Positions 1 to 10,959 of a stretch of DNA of 64,000 nt are shown piece by piece. The notes beneath the pieces are model-generated. The model did not search any database, was not told the DNA's origin, and saw nothing but the letters and a program-made list of their open reading frames with translations. Origin of the DNA: Sanguibacter inulinus (GTDB lineage: Bacteria; Actinomycetota; Actinomycetes; Actinomycetales; Cellulomonadaceae). The translations under genes and the position numbers were made by a program. Each line of letters begins with the position of its first letter. Within the stretch, counting starts at the first letter, position 1. The DNA lies in NCBI RefSeq assembly GCF_013415325.1, contig NZ_JACBYE010000018.1, positions 1 through 64,000 of the forward strand. The letters are read 5' to 3'.

Positions 1-131
1 GGGAGGCACAGGCCAATCCTGCCCCGTCGGCCCGGAGGACGCAGCGCGCGACTCGCCAGCCTCCACATCCCTCACACACCCGCGCCCCGTCCGGGCGGCG
101 CACGTGGTCAGGTGCGCCGGGTGGTCACGCC

Positions 132-171
132 GTCACGCGGTCACGCGGTCACGCGGTCACGCGGTCACGCG
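132..171. repeat. 8-bp tandem repeat, five perfect copies
   Basis: Five exact head-to-tail copies of GTCACGCG, with a degenerate copy just upstream (123-130). It lies 3' of the copper operon. No coding frame is supported here, and nothing else is recognisable between position 1 and 131. The 8-bp period is not a multiple of three, so a copy-number change would not be tolerated inside a gene. Confidence 0.8.
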
Positions 172-260
172 ACACTGGCGGCGTACCGCGCGGGGTCCGC
201 GTCGAAGGCCGGCCCGCAACCTGCGCAGCCCGGGCGGGGGCTCGCCTCCGGGGATCTCAT
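165..260 (-). CDS. 31-residue YHS-like micro-ORF coupled to copA
   Basis: The ATG (260-258) overlaps the copA stop in the arrangement TGATG, which favours translational coupling. The 31-residue product has a CxxC pair (GCAGCG) followed by AFDADPARYA and ends soon after. This resembles the C-terminal half of YHS metal-binding domains, which typically read C-x3-C-x2-AF-x-x-DP-x-x-Y. YHS domains commonly accompany copper and heavy-metal ATPases. It could be a genuine metal-binding micropeptide or the remnant of a longer YHS protein fused to or following CopA. Too short for certainty; the motif is seen, the role is inferred. Confidence 0.4.
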   Translation of the reverse strand: MRSPEASPRPGCAGCGPAFDADPARYAASVA

Positions 261-2518
261 CACGTGGTGACGCTCCGGAACCCGCGCAGGCGCAGGCTGT
301 TGCCCACGACGAAGACGCTCGAGAGCGCCATCGCAGCCCCTGCGAGCATCGGGTTGAGCATGCCGAGCGCCGCGACGGGGATCGCCGCGACGTTGTAGGC
401 GAAGGCCCAGAACAGGTTGGTCTTGATCGTCCGGAGCGTCGCGCGAGACAACCGGATGGCATCGACGGCGCTGCGCAGGTCGCCACGCACCAGCGTGATG
501 TCGGAGGCCTCGATCGCGACGTCCGCTCCGGTGCCCATCGCCAGGCCGAGGTCCGCCTGCGCGAGCGCCGGGGCGTCGTTGACGCCGTCGCCGATCATCG
601 CGACGACCCTCCCCTCGGCCTGCAGGCGGGTGACGACGTCGACCTTGTCCTTCGGGAGGACCTCGGCGATCACCTCGTCGATGCCCACCTCCGCGGCGAT
701 CTGCCGGGCGACGGCCTCGTTGTCCCCGGTGAGGAGCACGGGGGTCAGACCGAGCGCCTTGAGCTGGGCGACGGCCTCGGCGCTCGTCGGCTTGACGGTG
801 TCGGCGACCACGAGGACACCGCGTGCCTGCCCGTCCCAGCCGACAGCGACGACGGTCTTCCCCTCGCCCTCGGCCTGGGTCTTGGCAGCGACCAGCGCAG
901 GGCTGAGCTCCTGGGACCACTCGGCGAGCAAGGACTGGCGACCGACGAGGACGGCACGGCCGTCCACGACACCCTGCACCCCCTTGCCCTCGACGTTGGC
1001 GAAGTCCTCAGGGACCGCGAGCGCCCCGACCTCCTGCCTCGCACCCTGGGCGACAGCCTGCGCGATCGGGTGCTCGGAGGCGTCTTCGAGCGAGCCGGCG
1101 AGCCGCAGCAGCTCGGCGCGGTCTGTCCCGGGCTCGACCACGACGTCGACGAGGGTCATCTTCCCTGTCGTGACAGTCCCGGTCTTGTCCAGGACGACGG
1201 TGTCGATCGCGCGGGTCGACTCGAGCACCTCCGGGCCCTTGATGAGAACGCCCATCTGCGCACCCCGGCCTGTGCCGACCAGGAGCGCCGTCGGCGTCGC
1301 GAGCCCGAGCGCGCAGGGGCAGGCGATGACCAGGACCGCGACCGCAGCCGTGAAGGCCGCGCTCACGGGGAAGCCTGCGCCCAGCCACCCGCCGAGCGCT
1401 GCGGCGGCGATCACGATGACGATCGGCACGAACACACCGGAGATCCTGTCGGCCAGGCGCTGGACCTCGGCCTTGCCGGTCTGGGCGTCCTCGACGAGAC
1501 GGGCCATCTGCGCGAGCTGGGTGTCTGACCCGATGCGGGTCGCGCGGACCACGAGGCGTCCACCGGCGTTGGTCGTCGCGCCGGTGACGGCGTCCCCTGC
1601 CGAGACCTCGACAGGGACCGACTCACCCGTGAGCATCGACTCGTCCACGGCGGACGTCCCGGACACCACGACACCGTCCGTGGCGATCTTCTCGCCCGGC
1701 CGCACCACGAACTCGTCGCCCGCAGCGAGGTCCTCGACCGGGATCTTCGTCTCGACGCCGCCGCGCAGCACCGAGACCTCTTTGGCGCCGAGCTCGAGCA
1801 GCGCGCGCAGGGCCGCCCCCGCCTGCTTCTTGGAACGCTTCTCGAAGTACCGACCGGCGAGGATGAACATCGTGACGCCGGCACCCACCTCGAGGTAGAT
1901 GTTCGCCGCACCGTCGGACGGTGCGAGCGTGAGCTCGAAGGGGTGCGTCATGCCCGGGGTGCCCGCGGTGCCGAAGAACAGCGCGTACAGCGACCACAAG
2001 AACGCGGCGGAGGTACCCACCGAGATGAGCGTGTCCATGGTCGCGGTGCCGTGCCGGAGGTTCGCCCACGCGGCCTTGTGGAACGGCCACGCCGCCCACA
2101 CGATCACCGGGGCGGCGAGGACGAGCGAGGCCCACTGCCAGTAGGTGAACTGCCAGGCCGGGACCATGGCCATCGCGATGACGGGCACCGTCAGCACGAC
2201 AGCACCGATCAGCCGGTGGCGCAGCGAGACCAGCTCAGGGTCTTCGCCGTCTGCGGTCGGACCGTCCGTGCTCCCGCCCACGGGGGCGGGCAGAGCAGCG
2301 CCGTACCCGGTCTTCTCGACCTCGGCTATCAGCATCGCCGGGTCGAACCCGTCCGGGACCATCACCCGGGCCTTCTCGGTCGCGTAGTTCACGGTCGCGA
2401 CGACGCCGTCGAGCTTGTTGAGCTTCTTCTCGATCCGCATGGCGCAGGAGGCGCAGGTCATCCCGCTGATCTCCAGCTCGATGCCGGCGGTCACGCCCGG
2501 AGGGGCAGTCGTGCTCAT
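260..2518 (-). CDS. copA: Copper-exporting P1B-type ATPase CopA
   Basis: A 752-residue heavy-metal P-type ATPase that pumps Cu(I) across the cytoplasmic membrane. Visible in order: an N-terminal HMA domain with GMTCASC (residues 19-25), membrane helices, the actuator TGES near residue 297, the transmembrane CPC metal site near 400, phosphorylation motif DKTGT near 441, the SEHP nucleotide-domain motif, GDGVNDAP near 645, and two C-terminal helices containing the N/Y and M/S metal-coordinating residues. One HMA domain and CPC are typical of CopA. It is the third gene of copZ - secreted partner - copA, so it should follow the CsoR-type operators upstream of copZ. Confidence 0.95.
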   Translation of the reverse strand: MSTTAPPGVTAGIELEISGMTCASCAMRIEKKLNKLDGVVATVNYATEKARVMVPDGFDPAMLIAEVEKTGYGAALPAPVGGSTDGPTADGEDPELVSLRHRLIGAVVLTVPVIAMAMVPAWQFTYWQWASLVLAAPVIVWAAWPFHKAAWANLRHGTATMDTLISVGTSAAFLWSLYALFFGTAGTPGMTHPFELTLAPSDGAANIYLEVGAGVTMFILAGRYFEKRSKKQAGAALRALLELGAKEVSVLRGGVETKIPVEDLAAGDEFVVRPGEKIATDGVVVSGTSAVDESMLTGESVPVEVSAGDAVTGATTNAGGRLVVRATRIGSDTQLAQMARLVEDAQTGKAEVQRLADRISGVFVPIVIVIAAAALGGWLGAGFPVSAAFTAAVAVLVIACPCALGLATPTALLVGTGRGAQMGVLIKGPEVLESTRAIDTVVLDKTGTVTTGKMTLVDVVVEPGTDRAELLRLAGSLEDASEHPIAQAVAQGARQEVGALAVPEDFANVEGKGVQGVVDGRAVLVGRQSLLAEWSQELSPALVAAKTQAEGEGKTVVAVGWDGQARGVLVVADTVKPTSAEAVAQLKALGLTPVLLTGDNEAVARQIAAEVGIDEVIAEVLPKDKVDVVTRLQAEGRVVAMIGDGVNDAPALAQADLGLAMGTGADVAIEASDITLVRGDLRSAVDAIRLSRATLRTIKTNLFWAFAYNVAAIPVAALGMLNPMLAGAAMALSSVFVVGNSLRLRGFRSVTT

Positions 2519-2563
2519 GTCAGTTCCTTCTCTCGGCTGGTGGGAGTGGGTCCGACCTCTCGG

Positions 2564-3532
2564 TCAGTGCCCCTCCGGGTGCGGTCCGCTCTCGGGTCCC
2601 GCGGGGTCGGCGCCGGGAGCGGCGTCGAGCACGAGCTCGGCGGTGCGGACCTGACCGTCGACCTGGAAGTCCAGGTACAGCAGGTACCGGCCCGCGGTCG
2701 GGGTCTGGGCTGCGAAGGTGATCTCCGGCCCGGCTGTCTGACCGGGCTCCGGGTCGCCGCCCTCGGCGTGGACGTGCAGATAGGCGAGGTCGCCGTCGCG
2801 CAGCGCGACGAGGTGGCCGAAGGCCCCCAGGTACGGCTCGAGGGCGACGACAGGCTCGCCGTCCCTGGTGACGGTGAAGGTGAGCTCGCTGGCCTCCCCC
2901 GCGACCAGCTCGCCGTCGACGGTCACGGTGAAGCCGTCCACCTGGTCGCTCCGGGCCGGCTGCGGGACCACGGGGACCAGGTCCCCGGCGACCTGGACCG
3001 TGCGAGTCAGCGTGAGGGACTCCTCGGCGCCGGCCGGCGTGACGTCGGCGTAGACGCGGTAGCTCCCGGCTGCTGCCCACTCCCAGGGCGTCGACCAGGT
3101 CCCGGTGGTCTCGTCCAGCTCGGGGTGGACGTGGCGGAACTGGCTGCCGTCGGCCCGCACCACGATCAGGTGCAGGTCCTTCTCGTGCGCTGTCGTGTAC
3201 TGCGTGACCGGCGCCCCCGAGGCGTCCCGGACCTGGAAGCTCAGCTCGCCGGTCTCACCGACCTGCATCGGTGCGTCGACCGACGAGAGCTCGTACCCGG
3301 CGGCGCCGAGCGCGAGGCCCGCGAGCCCGCTGTCCGCAGGTCCGGTCGCTGTGGTCTCTGTCGTCACGGCGCTCTCGGCTCCGTGGTCTTGTCCGTGCTC
3401 GTCCATCTCGTCCCCTCTGGTCCAGCTGTCGACGGTGCTCTCGGGCACGACCGCCCCAGCGACGCCGTAGGCGCCACCGAAGGTCAGCGCGATCCCGAGG
3501 CCGTAGAGACTCAGTCGCGCCCAGGTCTTCAT
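2564..3532 (-). CDS. Membrane-anchored or secreted protein of the copper operon
   Basis: 322 residues from the ATG at 3532, which overlaps the copZ stop as ATGA; an open frame runs further upstream but through copZ. One N-terminal hydrophobic segment (about residues 8-30) looks like a signal or anchor, followed by an acidic/His linker (MDEHGQDHG) and two beta-rich repeats. Each repeat carries paired histidines (FRHVHPE and YLHVHAE) and ends in a YRVYAD/YLLYLDF-like strand; the C terminus is PHPEGH. Similar proteins occur beside copA/copZ in actinobacteria. I infer extracytoplasmic copper binding from the histidines and operon position; no enzymatic motif is seen. Confidence 0.75.
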   Translation of the reverse strand: MKTWARLSLYGLGIALTFGGAYGVAGAVVPESTVDSWTRGDEMDEHGQDHGAESAVTTETTATGPADSGLAGLALGAAGYELSSVDAPMQVGETGELSFQVRDASGAPVTQYTTAHEKDLHLIVVRADGSQFRHVHPELDETTGTWSTPWEWAAAGSYRVYADVTPAGAEESLTLTRTVQVAGDLVPVVPQPARSDQVDGFTVTVDGELVAGEASELTFTVTRDGEPVVALEPYLGAFGHLVALRDGDLAYLHVHAEGGDPEPGQTAGPEITFAAQTPTAGRYLLYLDFQVDGQVRTAELVLDAAPGADPAGPESGPHPEGH

Positions 3533-3741
3533 GCGGACCGCACGGCCGAGTAGCCGGCCTCGTCGACGGCCGCCAGGACCTGTGCGTCGTCGAAGGCACC
3601 GGAGCCCGTCACGACGAGCCGGCCTGTCGCGGCGCTCACCTGGATGTCGACGACCCCGGCGACCGCGCCGACCTCCTCGCGGACCGAGAGCTCGCAGTGC
3701 CCGCAGGTCATGCCGCTCACCTGGTACTCCTTTGTGGCCAT
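3529..3741 (-). CDS. copZ: Copper chaperone CopZ (single HMA domain)
   Basis: 70 residues comprising one heavy-metal-associated domain with GMTCGHC near the N terminus, the Cu(I)-binding loop of CopZ/Atx1. It should deliver copper to the CopA N-terminal domain. The start at 3741 is chosen because the frame upstream runs into the operator region and because a GAGAGGA Shine-Dalgarno lies about 9 nt before it. First gene of the operon; the next gene overlaps its stop by 4 nt. Confidence 0.92.
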   Translation of the reverse strand: MATKEYQVSGMTCGHCELSVREEVGAVAGVVDIQVSAATGRLVVTGSGAFDDAQVLAAVDEAGYSAVRSA

Positions 3742-3768
3742 GACGGACCGTCCTCTCATGCGTCTGGA

Positions 3769-3783
3769 TACCCCCACGGGGTA
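3769..3783. promoter_or_regulatory. CsoR-type operator 1
   Basis: Perfect palindrome TACCCC-CAC-GGGGTA centred 35 bp upstream of copZ. This G-tract dyad matches the known actinobacterial CsoR copper-sensor operator form (TACCCC-n3-GGGGTA). It lies between the copZ start and operator 2. Confidence 0.85.
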
Positions 3784-3802
3784 CCTCGTGCCCTGGAACG
3801 TA

Positions 3803-3817
3803 TACCCCGCTGGGGTA
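3803..3817. promoter_or_regulatory. CsoR-type operator 2
   Basis: Perfect palindrome TACCCC-GCT-GGGGTA, extended by one matching pair to ATACCCCGCTGGGGTAT (3802-3818). It is 34 bp from operator 1 centre to centre, so the two lie on roughly similar helical faces. Confidence 0.88.
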
Positions 3818-3871
3818 TTCCACAAGGGCGGGTCGAGAGATGCCACGTTCGCTGCGCTCCAGAGTCTTGTA

Positions 3872-3886
3872 TACCCCTACGGGGTA
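3872..3886. promoter_or_regulatory. CsoR-type operator 3
   Basis: Perfect palindrome TACCCC-TAC-GGGGTA, about midway between copZ and the divergent MFS gene. It probably serves the rightward promoter. Confidence 0.82.
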
Positions 3887-3942
3887 CGTCCGTGGATCCG
3901 AACAAGTTGTTCACCAGCAGGTTCGGCTCGCGCTGACACCCA

Positions 3943-3957
3943 TACCCCCCATGGGTA
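3943..3957. promoter_or_regulatory. CsoR-type operator 4 (imperfect)
   Basis: TACCCC-CCA-TGGGTA with one mismatch in the right arm, 50 bp before the MFS ATG at 4007. With operator 3 it suggests the MFS gene was, or is, part of the copper regulon. Confidence 0.7.
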
Positions 3958-4006
3958 TTTCTTGGCGAGCGCCGGGTCCACCGGCCCATCCTCAGGAGGA
4001 GATCTC

Positions 4007-5438
4007 ATGTCTACCCACCCCCCCGCCGTCGTCCAGGAAGCGGTGGCTCGGCCTCGCGCTCATCGCCACGGCCCAGTTCGTGGTCATCATGGACACGTCG
4101 ATCATCGGAGTCGCCCTCCCGGACATCCAGGCAGACCTCGGCTTCACGCCCGAGTAGTTGTCCTGGGTGTTCAACGCCTACGTCGTCGCCTTCGGGGGCC
4201 TGCTCCTGCTGGGCTGTCGCCTTGCCGACGTCTTCGGCGCCCGCAAGATCTTCGCGCTGGGCTGGGTCGTGCTGATCGTCGGGTCTGTCCTCGCCGGAGC
4301 CGCGAGCAGCATCGGGCTCGAGATCGCCGGCCGGGCGATCCAGGGTGCCGGGTCGGCGATGATCGCCCCGGCCGCACTGACCCTGCTGATGATGCTGTTC
4401 GGCGGCACACGCGACCTGCCGAAGGCCTTCGCCGTCTATGGCGCGGCGGCTCCGGTCGGAGGCAGCGCCGGGGTCTTCCTCGGAGGAGTCCTCACCGAGT
4501 ACGCGAGCTGGCCCTGGGTCTTCTACGTCACCGTGCCGATCGCGGTCCTGGTGCTCGCGTTCACGGCGTCAGCCCTCCCGCGCACCGAGAAGAAGGCCTC
4601 AGGTTCCATCGACGTCGTCGGTGCGCTCACCGTGACCCTCGGTCTGGCGGCGCTCGTCTACGCGGTCGTCAACGCCCCGGAGGTCGGGTGGCTCGCGCTG
4701 CCGACCCTCGCCGCGCTGGCCGCCGGCGTCGTGCTGCTGGTGATCTTCTTCGTGGTCCAGGCGCGGAGCCGCAACCCTCTGCTCCGGCTCGGGCTGCTGC
4801 GTGCGCCTCTGCTCGCTGCCGCGAACGGCGCACAGCTGATGCTCGGCGCCGCGTGGGTCTCGATGTGGTTCTTCCTCAACCTCTACCTGCAGCAGGTCCT
4901 CGGCGCGAGCGCCTTCGCGGCCGGCGCGGCGCTCCTGCCGATGACAGGGCTCGTCGTGCTCGTCATGCTCGCTGTCGCACCTCGGCTCCAGGAACGCTTC
5001 GGCGCGAGGTCGCTCATCGTGACGGGGCTGCTGCTGCTCGCAGCCGGGCTCGTGTGGCTGTCCTTCGTCCGTCCTGACGGCAGCTATGCCGTCGACGTGC
5101 TGCCCGCCTCGCTCCTGGCCGCCCTCGGCATGTCCCTCACCTTCGTGCCGTCCCTCGGCACGGCGATCAACGCCGCGCCACCCGCTGAGACCGGAGTCGC
5201 GTCGGGCCTCGTGAGCACGAGCTACCAGATCGGCTCCGCGCTCGGGCTCGCCGCGCTCACGGCCATCTTCTACGTGGTCGCCGGCACCGACCCCGCACCG
5301 GTCGACCTCACAGCCGGTTACTCGGCCGCCTTCGTCGGAGCGGCGGTCCTCGCACTCGTCGGCGCTGTCGTGACGGCCGTCGCGATGTCGAGGCCCCGCG
5401 TGGGCACTCACGCGACCGACGCGCCGGTCAACGGCTAG
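4007..5438 (+). pseudogene. Disrupted MFS drug/metal efflux transporter (EmrB/QacA-like)
   Basis: AGGAGGA sits 6 nt before the ATG at 4007, but the ATG frame is one base off the transporter frame. A run of seven C (4018-4024) is the likely slip site: with six C the protein reads MSTHPPPSSRKRWLGLALI and continues through helix 1 (FVVIMDTSIIGVALP). A second lesion, TAG at 4155-4157, interrupts ...GFTPE-stop-LSWVFNAYVV where CAG would fit. The rest is intact to 5438 (repaired length 476 residues, DHA2 family). A conserved Gly of the first motif A also reads Cys (LLLLGCRLADVFG). A TTG right after the stop could restart translation, but helix 1 would be missing. Confidence 0.8.
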
Positions 5439-5599
5439 CGGTCGGCGGTCGGCCAGCGGTCGGCATCGACCAGCGGGCGACTGGCGGTCAGCGGCCGGCT
5501 GGCGGTCAGCGGCCGGACAGCAGCGTGTGTCTCCTGCTCGTGCCAGGTCGACGCGACCAGCCTCTCGCAGGAGACCACGACCGGTCTCTCACCGGAGAC

Positions 5600-5641
5600 G
5601 ACGACGCCCGGTGGCCCCTCACGGGACCACCGGGCGTCGTC
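5600..5641. terminator. Bidirectional hairpin between MFS gene and eno
   Basis: Perfect 15-bp stem (5600-5614 with 5627-5641) with a 12-nt loop, placed between two convergent genes. No T tract follows, as is common in high-GC actinobacteria. The preceding 5439-5530 holds short degenerate GCGGTCGG/CTGGCGGTCAGC repeats and no gene. Confidence 0.75.
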
Positions 5642-5673
5642 AGCAGGTCAGCGACCTACCTGTGAGCTGATGC

Positions 5674-6972
<1,299 letters not shown>

Positions 6973-7089
6973 CTACGGGTTTACGACCCAACACTAGTCG
7001 GATCCGGGCGGTCCTGGGGCGGGATGTTCGACCTATGGCGCACACGATCACGCCCGAGCCACCCCCGCGTCACCGCTGCGCCACGTCGG

Positions 7090-7863
7090 TCAGGGGCCCG
7101 CGTGACGCTCCACGTCACGGATCTCAGACTCGAGCGTGCGCAGGGCCGCGCGGAGCGCACCTTCGGCGTCGACGTCTGCCGCCTGGGCTCTGCGGACGAC
7201 GGCGAGCAGCTCCGCGCCGACCTCCTCGGAGGTCAGACCTACCGGGCCGGGCGCCTTTGCCGCCCCGCCGTCCGCTGCCCCGTCGTCCGGCAAGCCCGCA
7301 CGCTGGGCTCGCGAGACGACCTTCTGCGCGCGCGAGAGTGCGCCCTGGTCGAGAGGGATGCCGTCGAGGACCGACGCACGAGCCTTCTCCTGCTGCTTGA
7401 TCTGGTCCCAGCGCGTGGTGAGGTGCGCGGCGTCGACGTACTCGTCGTCGCCGAACACGTGCGGGTGGCGACGGTGCAGCTTGGCGACGAGGTCGGCGGC
7501 GACGTCGTCGAGGGTGAAGGGGTCACCGTGGTCCTCCGCGGCGATCCGCGCGTGGAAGACGACCTGGAAGAGGACGTCGCCGAGCTCTTCGCGCAGCCCG
7601 GCCCTGTCCCCGGTCTCGATGGTCTCGACGAGCTCGTAGGTCTCCTCGAGCAGGTACCTCACGAGCGACTCGTGGGTCTGCTCGGCGTCCCACGGGCACC
7701 CGCCCGGGGAGCGCAGCACGTCCATCGCCTCGACGAGGTCGCGGAGCGGGTCGGCGTCGCGGAGCGCGTCGGCGTCGCGGAGCGCGTCGGCGTCGCGGAG
7801 CGGGTCGCGGACGGTGCCGGAGGGCTCGGTGCCTGACGGCTCGGTGCGGGCAGCAGAGGTCAT
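7090..7863 (-). CDS. mazG: MazG nucleoside triphosphate pyrophosphohydrolase
   Basis: 257 residues. The MazG core starts near residue 45 with LRSPGGCPWDAEQTHESLV and carries the metal-binding EExxE...ExxD pattern (LEETYELVE, LREELGDVLFQVVFHARIA). It hydrolyses non-canonical or excess NTPs to NMP plus PPi. The N terminus has an unusual insertion encoded by 18-bp repeats (six-residue unit LRDADA). Only one MazG domain is present, followed by an alpha-helical tail. It lies between pntB and eno, so the usual mfd-mazG-eno neighbourhood is split by pntAB. Confidence 0.9.
   Translation of the reverse strand: MTSAARTEPSGTEPSGTVRDPLRDADALRDADALRDADPLRDLVEAMDVLRSPGGCPWDAEQTHESLVRYLLEETYELVETIETGDRAGLREELGDVLFQVVFHARIAAEDHGDPFTLDDVAADLVAKLHRRHPHVFGDDEYVDAAHLTTRWDQIKQQEKARASVLDGIPLDQGALSRAQKVVSRAQRAGLPDDGAADGGAAKAPGPVGLTSEEVGAELLAVVRRAQAADVDAEGALRAALRTLESEIRDVERHAGP
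7740..7811 (-). repeat. 18-bp in-frame tandem repeat in mazG
   Basis: About three and a half copies of an 18-bp unit (CGGAGCGCGTCGGCGTCG on the + strand), coding for repeated LRDADA near the MazG N terminus. The unit is a multiple of three, so copy-number change would lengthen the leader without a frameshift. Confidence 0.75.
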
Positions 7864-7892
7864 GCTCCGATTCTGCCGCAGCCTCGACGCAC

Positions 7893-7934
7893 GACGGGCT
7901 CGTCGCCACCACGAGGGTGGACGACGAGCCCGTC
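7893..7934 (-). terminator. Terminator hairpin downstream of pntB
   Basis: 13-bp stem (7893-7905 with 7922-7934), one bulged A, then a further 5-bp stem and 5-nt loop. It lies between the pntB stop and the mazG start and is the second of two tandem hairpins. Confidence 0.75.
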
Positions 7935-7946
7935 AGCGGGGGCTGG

Positions 7947-7972
7947 GGACGGCCTGCGGTCGCAGGCCGTCC
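7947..7972 (-). terminator. First hairpin directly after pntB
   Basis: Perfect 12-bp inverted repeat (7947-7958 with 7961-7972) beginning 8 nt after the pntB stop. With the next hairpin it forms a tandem pair isolating pntAB from mazG-eno. Confidence 0.7.
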
Positions 7973-7979
7973 TCCTCGG

Positions 7980-9398
7980 TCAGACCGAGACCTTCTCCTC
8001 CGCGCCGATCGCGGCGACGATGTCGTCGACGCGCTGCTTTGCGTCGCCGAAGAGCATCGCGGTGTTCTCCTTGAAGAACAGCGGGTTCTGGACCCCGGCG
8101 TACCCGGTGGCCATCGACCGCTTGAACACGACCACCTGCTTGGCCTTCCACACCTCCAGGACGGGCATCCCGGCGATGGGCGAGCCCGGGTCGTCGAGAG
8201 CGGCCGGGTTGACGGTGTCGTTCGCGCCGATGACCAGCACGACGTCGGTCTCGGGGAGGTCGTCGTTGATCTCGTCCATCTCGAGGACGATGTCGTACGG
8301 GACCCTGGCCTCGGCGAGCAGCACGTTCATGTGGCCCGGCAGGCGCCCGGCGACGGGGTGGACACCGAAGCGCACGTCGACGCCCTGGGCCCGCAGCCGC
8401 GAGACGAGGTCCGCGACGGGGTACTGCGCCTTGGCGACGGCCATGCCGTAGCCGGGGGTGATGACCACGGAGCGGGCTTCCGAGAGCATCTCGGCGACCT
8501 CGACGGCGGTGACCTCGCGGTGCTCGCCGTAGTCGGTGTCGTCGGAGCCTGCGGCGGGAGCACCGTCGTCGGAGCCGAAACCGCCCAGGATCACCGAGAC
8601 GAAGGACCGGTTCATCGCCTTGCACATGATGTACGACAAGATCGCACCGGAGGAGCCGACGAGCGCACCGACGATGATCAGCAGGTTGTTGCTCAGCATG
8701 AACCCGGCCGCGGCGGCAGCCCACCCGGAGTACGAGTTGAGCATCGACACGACGACAGGCATGTCGCCGCCTCCGATCGACGCCACGAGGTGCCAGCCGA
8801 TCGCGAGCGCGACGACCATCATGACGAGCAGCGGCCACACCGAGGGGCTGGCGAGGAACCAGACGAGCAGCCCTGCGCACGCGAGAAGCCCGGCGAGGTT
8901 GAGCAGGTTGCGCCCGGGGAGCGTGAGCGGCGAGGACTTGATGCGCGCCGAGAGCTTGAGGTACGCGACGATCGACCCTGTGAAGGTGATGGCCCCGATG
9001 AAGATCCCGAGGAACACCTCCACGAGGTGGAGCGTGTCTGCGTGGGTCTCGGTGAGGTAGGAGTTGACGCCGACCAGCACTGCGGCGAGACCGACGAAGC
9101 TGTGCAGCATCGCGATCATCTCTGGCATCTGCGTCATCTCGACGCGTCGTGCCTGCCAGGTGCCGACGCCCGCACCGACGACGAAGACCATCGCGATGAG
9201 CAGGGCTGTGACCAGGACCGGCCGCTCGCTGCTGTCGAGGCCGAGGGCCACGGTCGCGAGCAGGGCCAGCCCCATGCCGAGCATGCCGAAGATGTTGCCG
9301 CTGCGGGCTGTGCTCTGCTTCGAGAGCCCGGCGAGGCTGAGGATGAAGAGGATCGCGGCGAGGACGTACACGGCCTGCGCGAGGGAGGCGAGCGTCAT
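7980..9398 (-). CDS. pntB: NAD(P) transhydrogenase subunit beta
   Basis: 472 residues: an N-terminal membrane domain with about eight or nine helices, then the NADP(H)-binding domain III. The latter shows [16 protein letters not shown] near residue 315, [30 protein letters not shown] and [16 protein letters not shown], all hallmark PntB segments. With PntA it couples hydride transfer between NAD(H) and NADP(H) to proton movement, usually to make NADPH. The start lies 1 nt after the pntA stop, so translation is coupled. Confidence 0.96.
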   Translation of the reverse strand: MTLASLAQAVYVLAAILFILSLAGLSKQSTARSGNIFGMLGMGLALLATVALGLDSSERPVLVTALLIAMVFVVGAGVGTWQARRVEMTQMPEMIAMLHSFVGLAAVLVGVNSYLTETHADTLHLVEVFLGIFIGAITFTGSIVAYLKLSARIKSSPLTLPGRNLLNLAGLLACAGLLVWFLASPSVWPLLVMMVVALAIGWHLVASIGGGDMPVVVSMLNSYSGWAAAAAGFMLSNNLLIIVGALVGSSGAILSYIMCKAMNRSFVSVILGGFGSDDGAPAAGSDDTDYGEHREVTAVEVAEMLSEARSVVITPGYGMAVAKAQYPVADLVSRLRAQGVDVRFGVHPVAGRLPGHMNVLLAEARVPYDIVLEMDEINDDLPETDVVLVIGANDTVNPAALDDPGSPIAGMPVLEVWKAKQVVVFKRSMATGYAGVQNPLFFKENTAMLFGDAKQRVDDIVAAIGAEEKVSV

Positions 9399-9399
9399 G

Positions 9400-10959
9400 T
9401 CAGGCGTCCTTCCGGAACATGGTGATCATGCGGTAGGCCACGAGGAACCCGCCGAAGATGTTGATGCTGGCGACTGTCGCGGCGACGAGGGCGAGCGAGG
9501 TGACCCACCAGTCGTCGCTGCCGATCTGCAGCAGCGCGCCGACGAGGATGATCCCCGAGATGGCGTTCGTCTGGGCCATCAGCGGGGTGTGCAGCGAGTG
9601 GCTCACGTTGGAGATGACGTAGTAGCCCACGAAGACGGCGAGCACGAAGACCGTGAAGAACCCGACGAAGGCCGGTGGGGAGAACGCCACGGCCAGCCCG
9701 AGGAGCACTGCTCCGAGCCCGTAGGTCGCCAGGCGGCGCTGGCTCTGGCGCCGGGCGGCCTCGGCGGCCAGCCGAGCCGCCACCACGGGGTCGACGGCGG
9801 GGACCGCTGCGGCGACCGGGGCCGGCGCTGCTGCCGAGACCTGGACGGGCGGCGGGGGCCACAAGACCTCTCCCCCGAGCGTGACGGTCATCCCGCGCTG
9901 CACGACATCGTCCATGTCGAGGACGATCTGGCCGTCCTTGCCGGGCGTGAGCAGCTTCATGAGGTTGACGATGTTCGTGCCGAGGAGCTGCGAGGTGTGC
10001 TTGGGCAGCCGGCTCGCGAGGTCGGTCCAGCCGATGATCGTCACGCCGTCGTCGGTGACCACGACGCTCCCGGGGACCGTGAGCTCGCAGTTCCCGCCGC
10101 CTGAGGCGGCGAGGTCGACGACGACGCTGCCTGGACGCATGGCCGCGACCATCTCGGCCGTGATGGTCCGCGGAGCAGAGCCCCGCACGAGGGCCGTCGT
10201 GATGACGATGTCGGCCCAGGCGCTCTCCTGGGCGTACATGACGGCGGTCAGCCGCTCCTGCTCGTCGGTCATCGCCTGGGCGTAGCCGTCCGAGGACACC
10301 TCTTGCTGGGCGGCCTGCGCCTGGACGAACTCTGCGCCCATCGACTCGATCTGCTCACCGGCCTCGGGCCGCACGTCGAACGCTCGGACCTGCGCGCCGA
10401 GGCTGACCGCGGCGCCGATCGCCGCGAGCCCGGCGACGCCGCCGCCGATGACGAAGACCTTGGCCGGAGCGGTCTTGCCCGCTGCCGTGACCTGCCCGGC
10501 GAACATGCCGCCGTAGGCCTCGGCGGCCTCGATGACCGCGCGGTAGCCCGCGACGTTGGACATGGTGCTGAGGACGTCGAGCGCCTGGGCGCGGGAGATC
10601 CGCGGGACAGCGTCGAGGGCGAGGGCGTTGACGCCCTGCTGCCAGAAGGCCTGGACGAGGTCCGGGCGTGCGGCCGGCGCCATCATCGAGACGATCGTCG
10701 CCCCCGAGCGCAGCCGCGCGATGTCGTCGTCGGCCGGCGGGTTGACACAGGTGACGATGTCGCTGGCCCACACCTCGTCGTGGCCGACGACCGACGCCCC
10801 GGCGGCGACGTAGCTCGCGTCGTCGAAGCTGGCCTCTGAGCCCGCTCCGCTCTCGACAGCGACGTCGTAGCCGAGCGCGACGAGCTGCGCGACCGTGGTG
10901 GGGGTCGCCGCGACGAGCCTCTCCCCCGGACGTGTCTCGCGGGGTGCTCCGATCTTCAT
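9400..10959 (-). CDS. pntA: NAD(P) transhydrogenase subunit alpha
   Basis: 519 residues from the ATG at 10959, preceded by GAGGAGA at 5 nt; the open frame continues upstream but the protein begins [17 protein letters not shown] as in PntA. The NAD(H)-binding domain I (about 1-380, with [20 protein letters not shown]) is fused to a four-helix membrane domain, the E. coli-type PntA architecture rather than the split PntAA/PntAB form. An Ala/Pro-rich linker joins the parts. It is co-transcribed with pntB and has a possible LacI/cre-like site about 105 bp upstream. Confidence 0.95.
   Translation of the reverse strand: MKIGAPRETRPGERLVAATPTTVAQLVALGYDVAVESGAGSEASFDDASYVAAGASVVGHDEVWASDIVTCVNPPADDDIARLRSGATIVSMMAPAARPDLVQAFWQQGVNALALDAVPRISRAQALDVLSTMSNVAGYRAVIEAAEAYGGMFAGQVTAAGKTAPAKVFVIGGGVAGLAAIGAAVSLGAQVRAFDVRPEAGEQIESMGAEFVQAQAAQQEVSSDGYAQAMTDEQERLTAVMYAQESAWADIVITTALVRGSAPRTITAEMVAAMRPGSVVVDLAASGGGNCELTVPGSVVVTDDGVTIIGWTDLASRLPKHTSQLLGTNIVNLMKLLTPGKDGQIVLDMDDVVQRGMTVTLGGEVLWPPPPVQVSAAAPAPVAAAVPAVDPVVAARLAAEAARRQSQRRLATYGLGAVLLGLAVAFSPPAFVGFFTVFVLAVFVGYYVISNVSHSLHTPLMAQTNAISGIILVGALLQIGSDDWWVTSLALVAATVASINIFGGFLVAYRMITMFRKDA

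Noticed and set aside
4155-4157. Programmed stop-codon readthrough in the MFS gene
   Set aside because: No stimulatory structure is evident after the TAG, and an independent upstream frameshift plus a motif A substitution make decay simpler.
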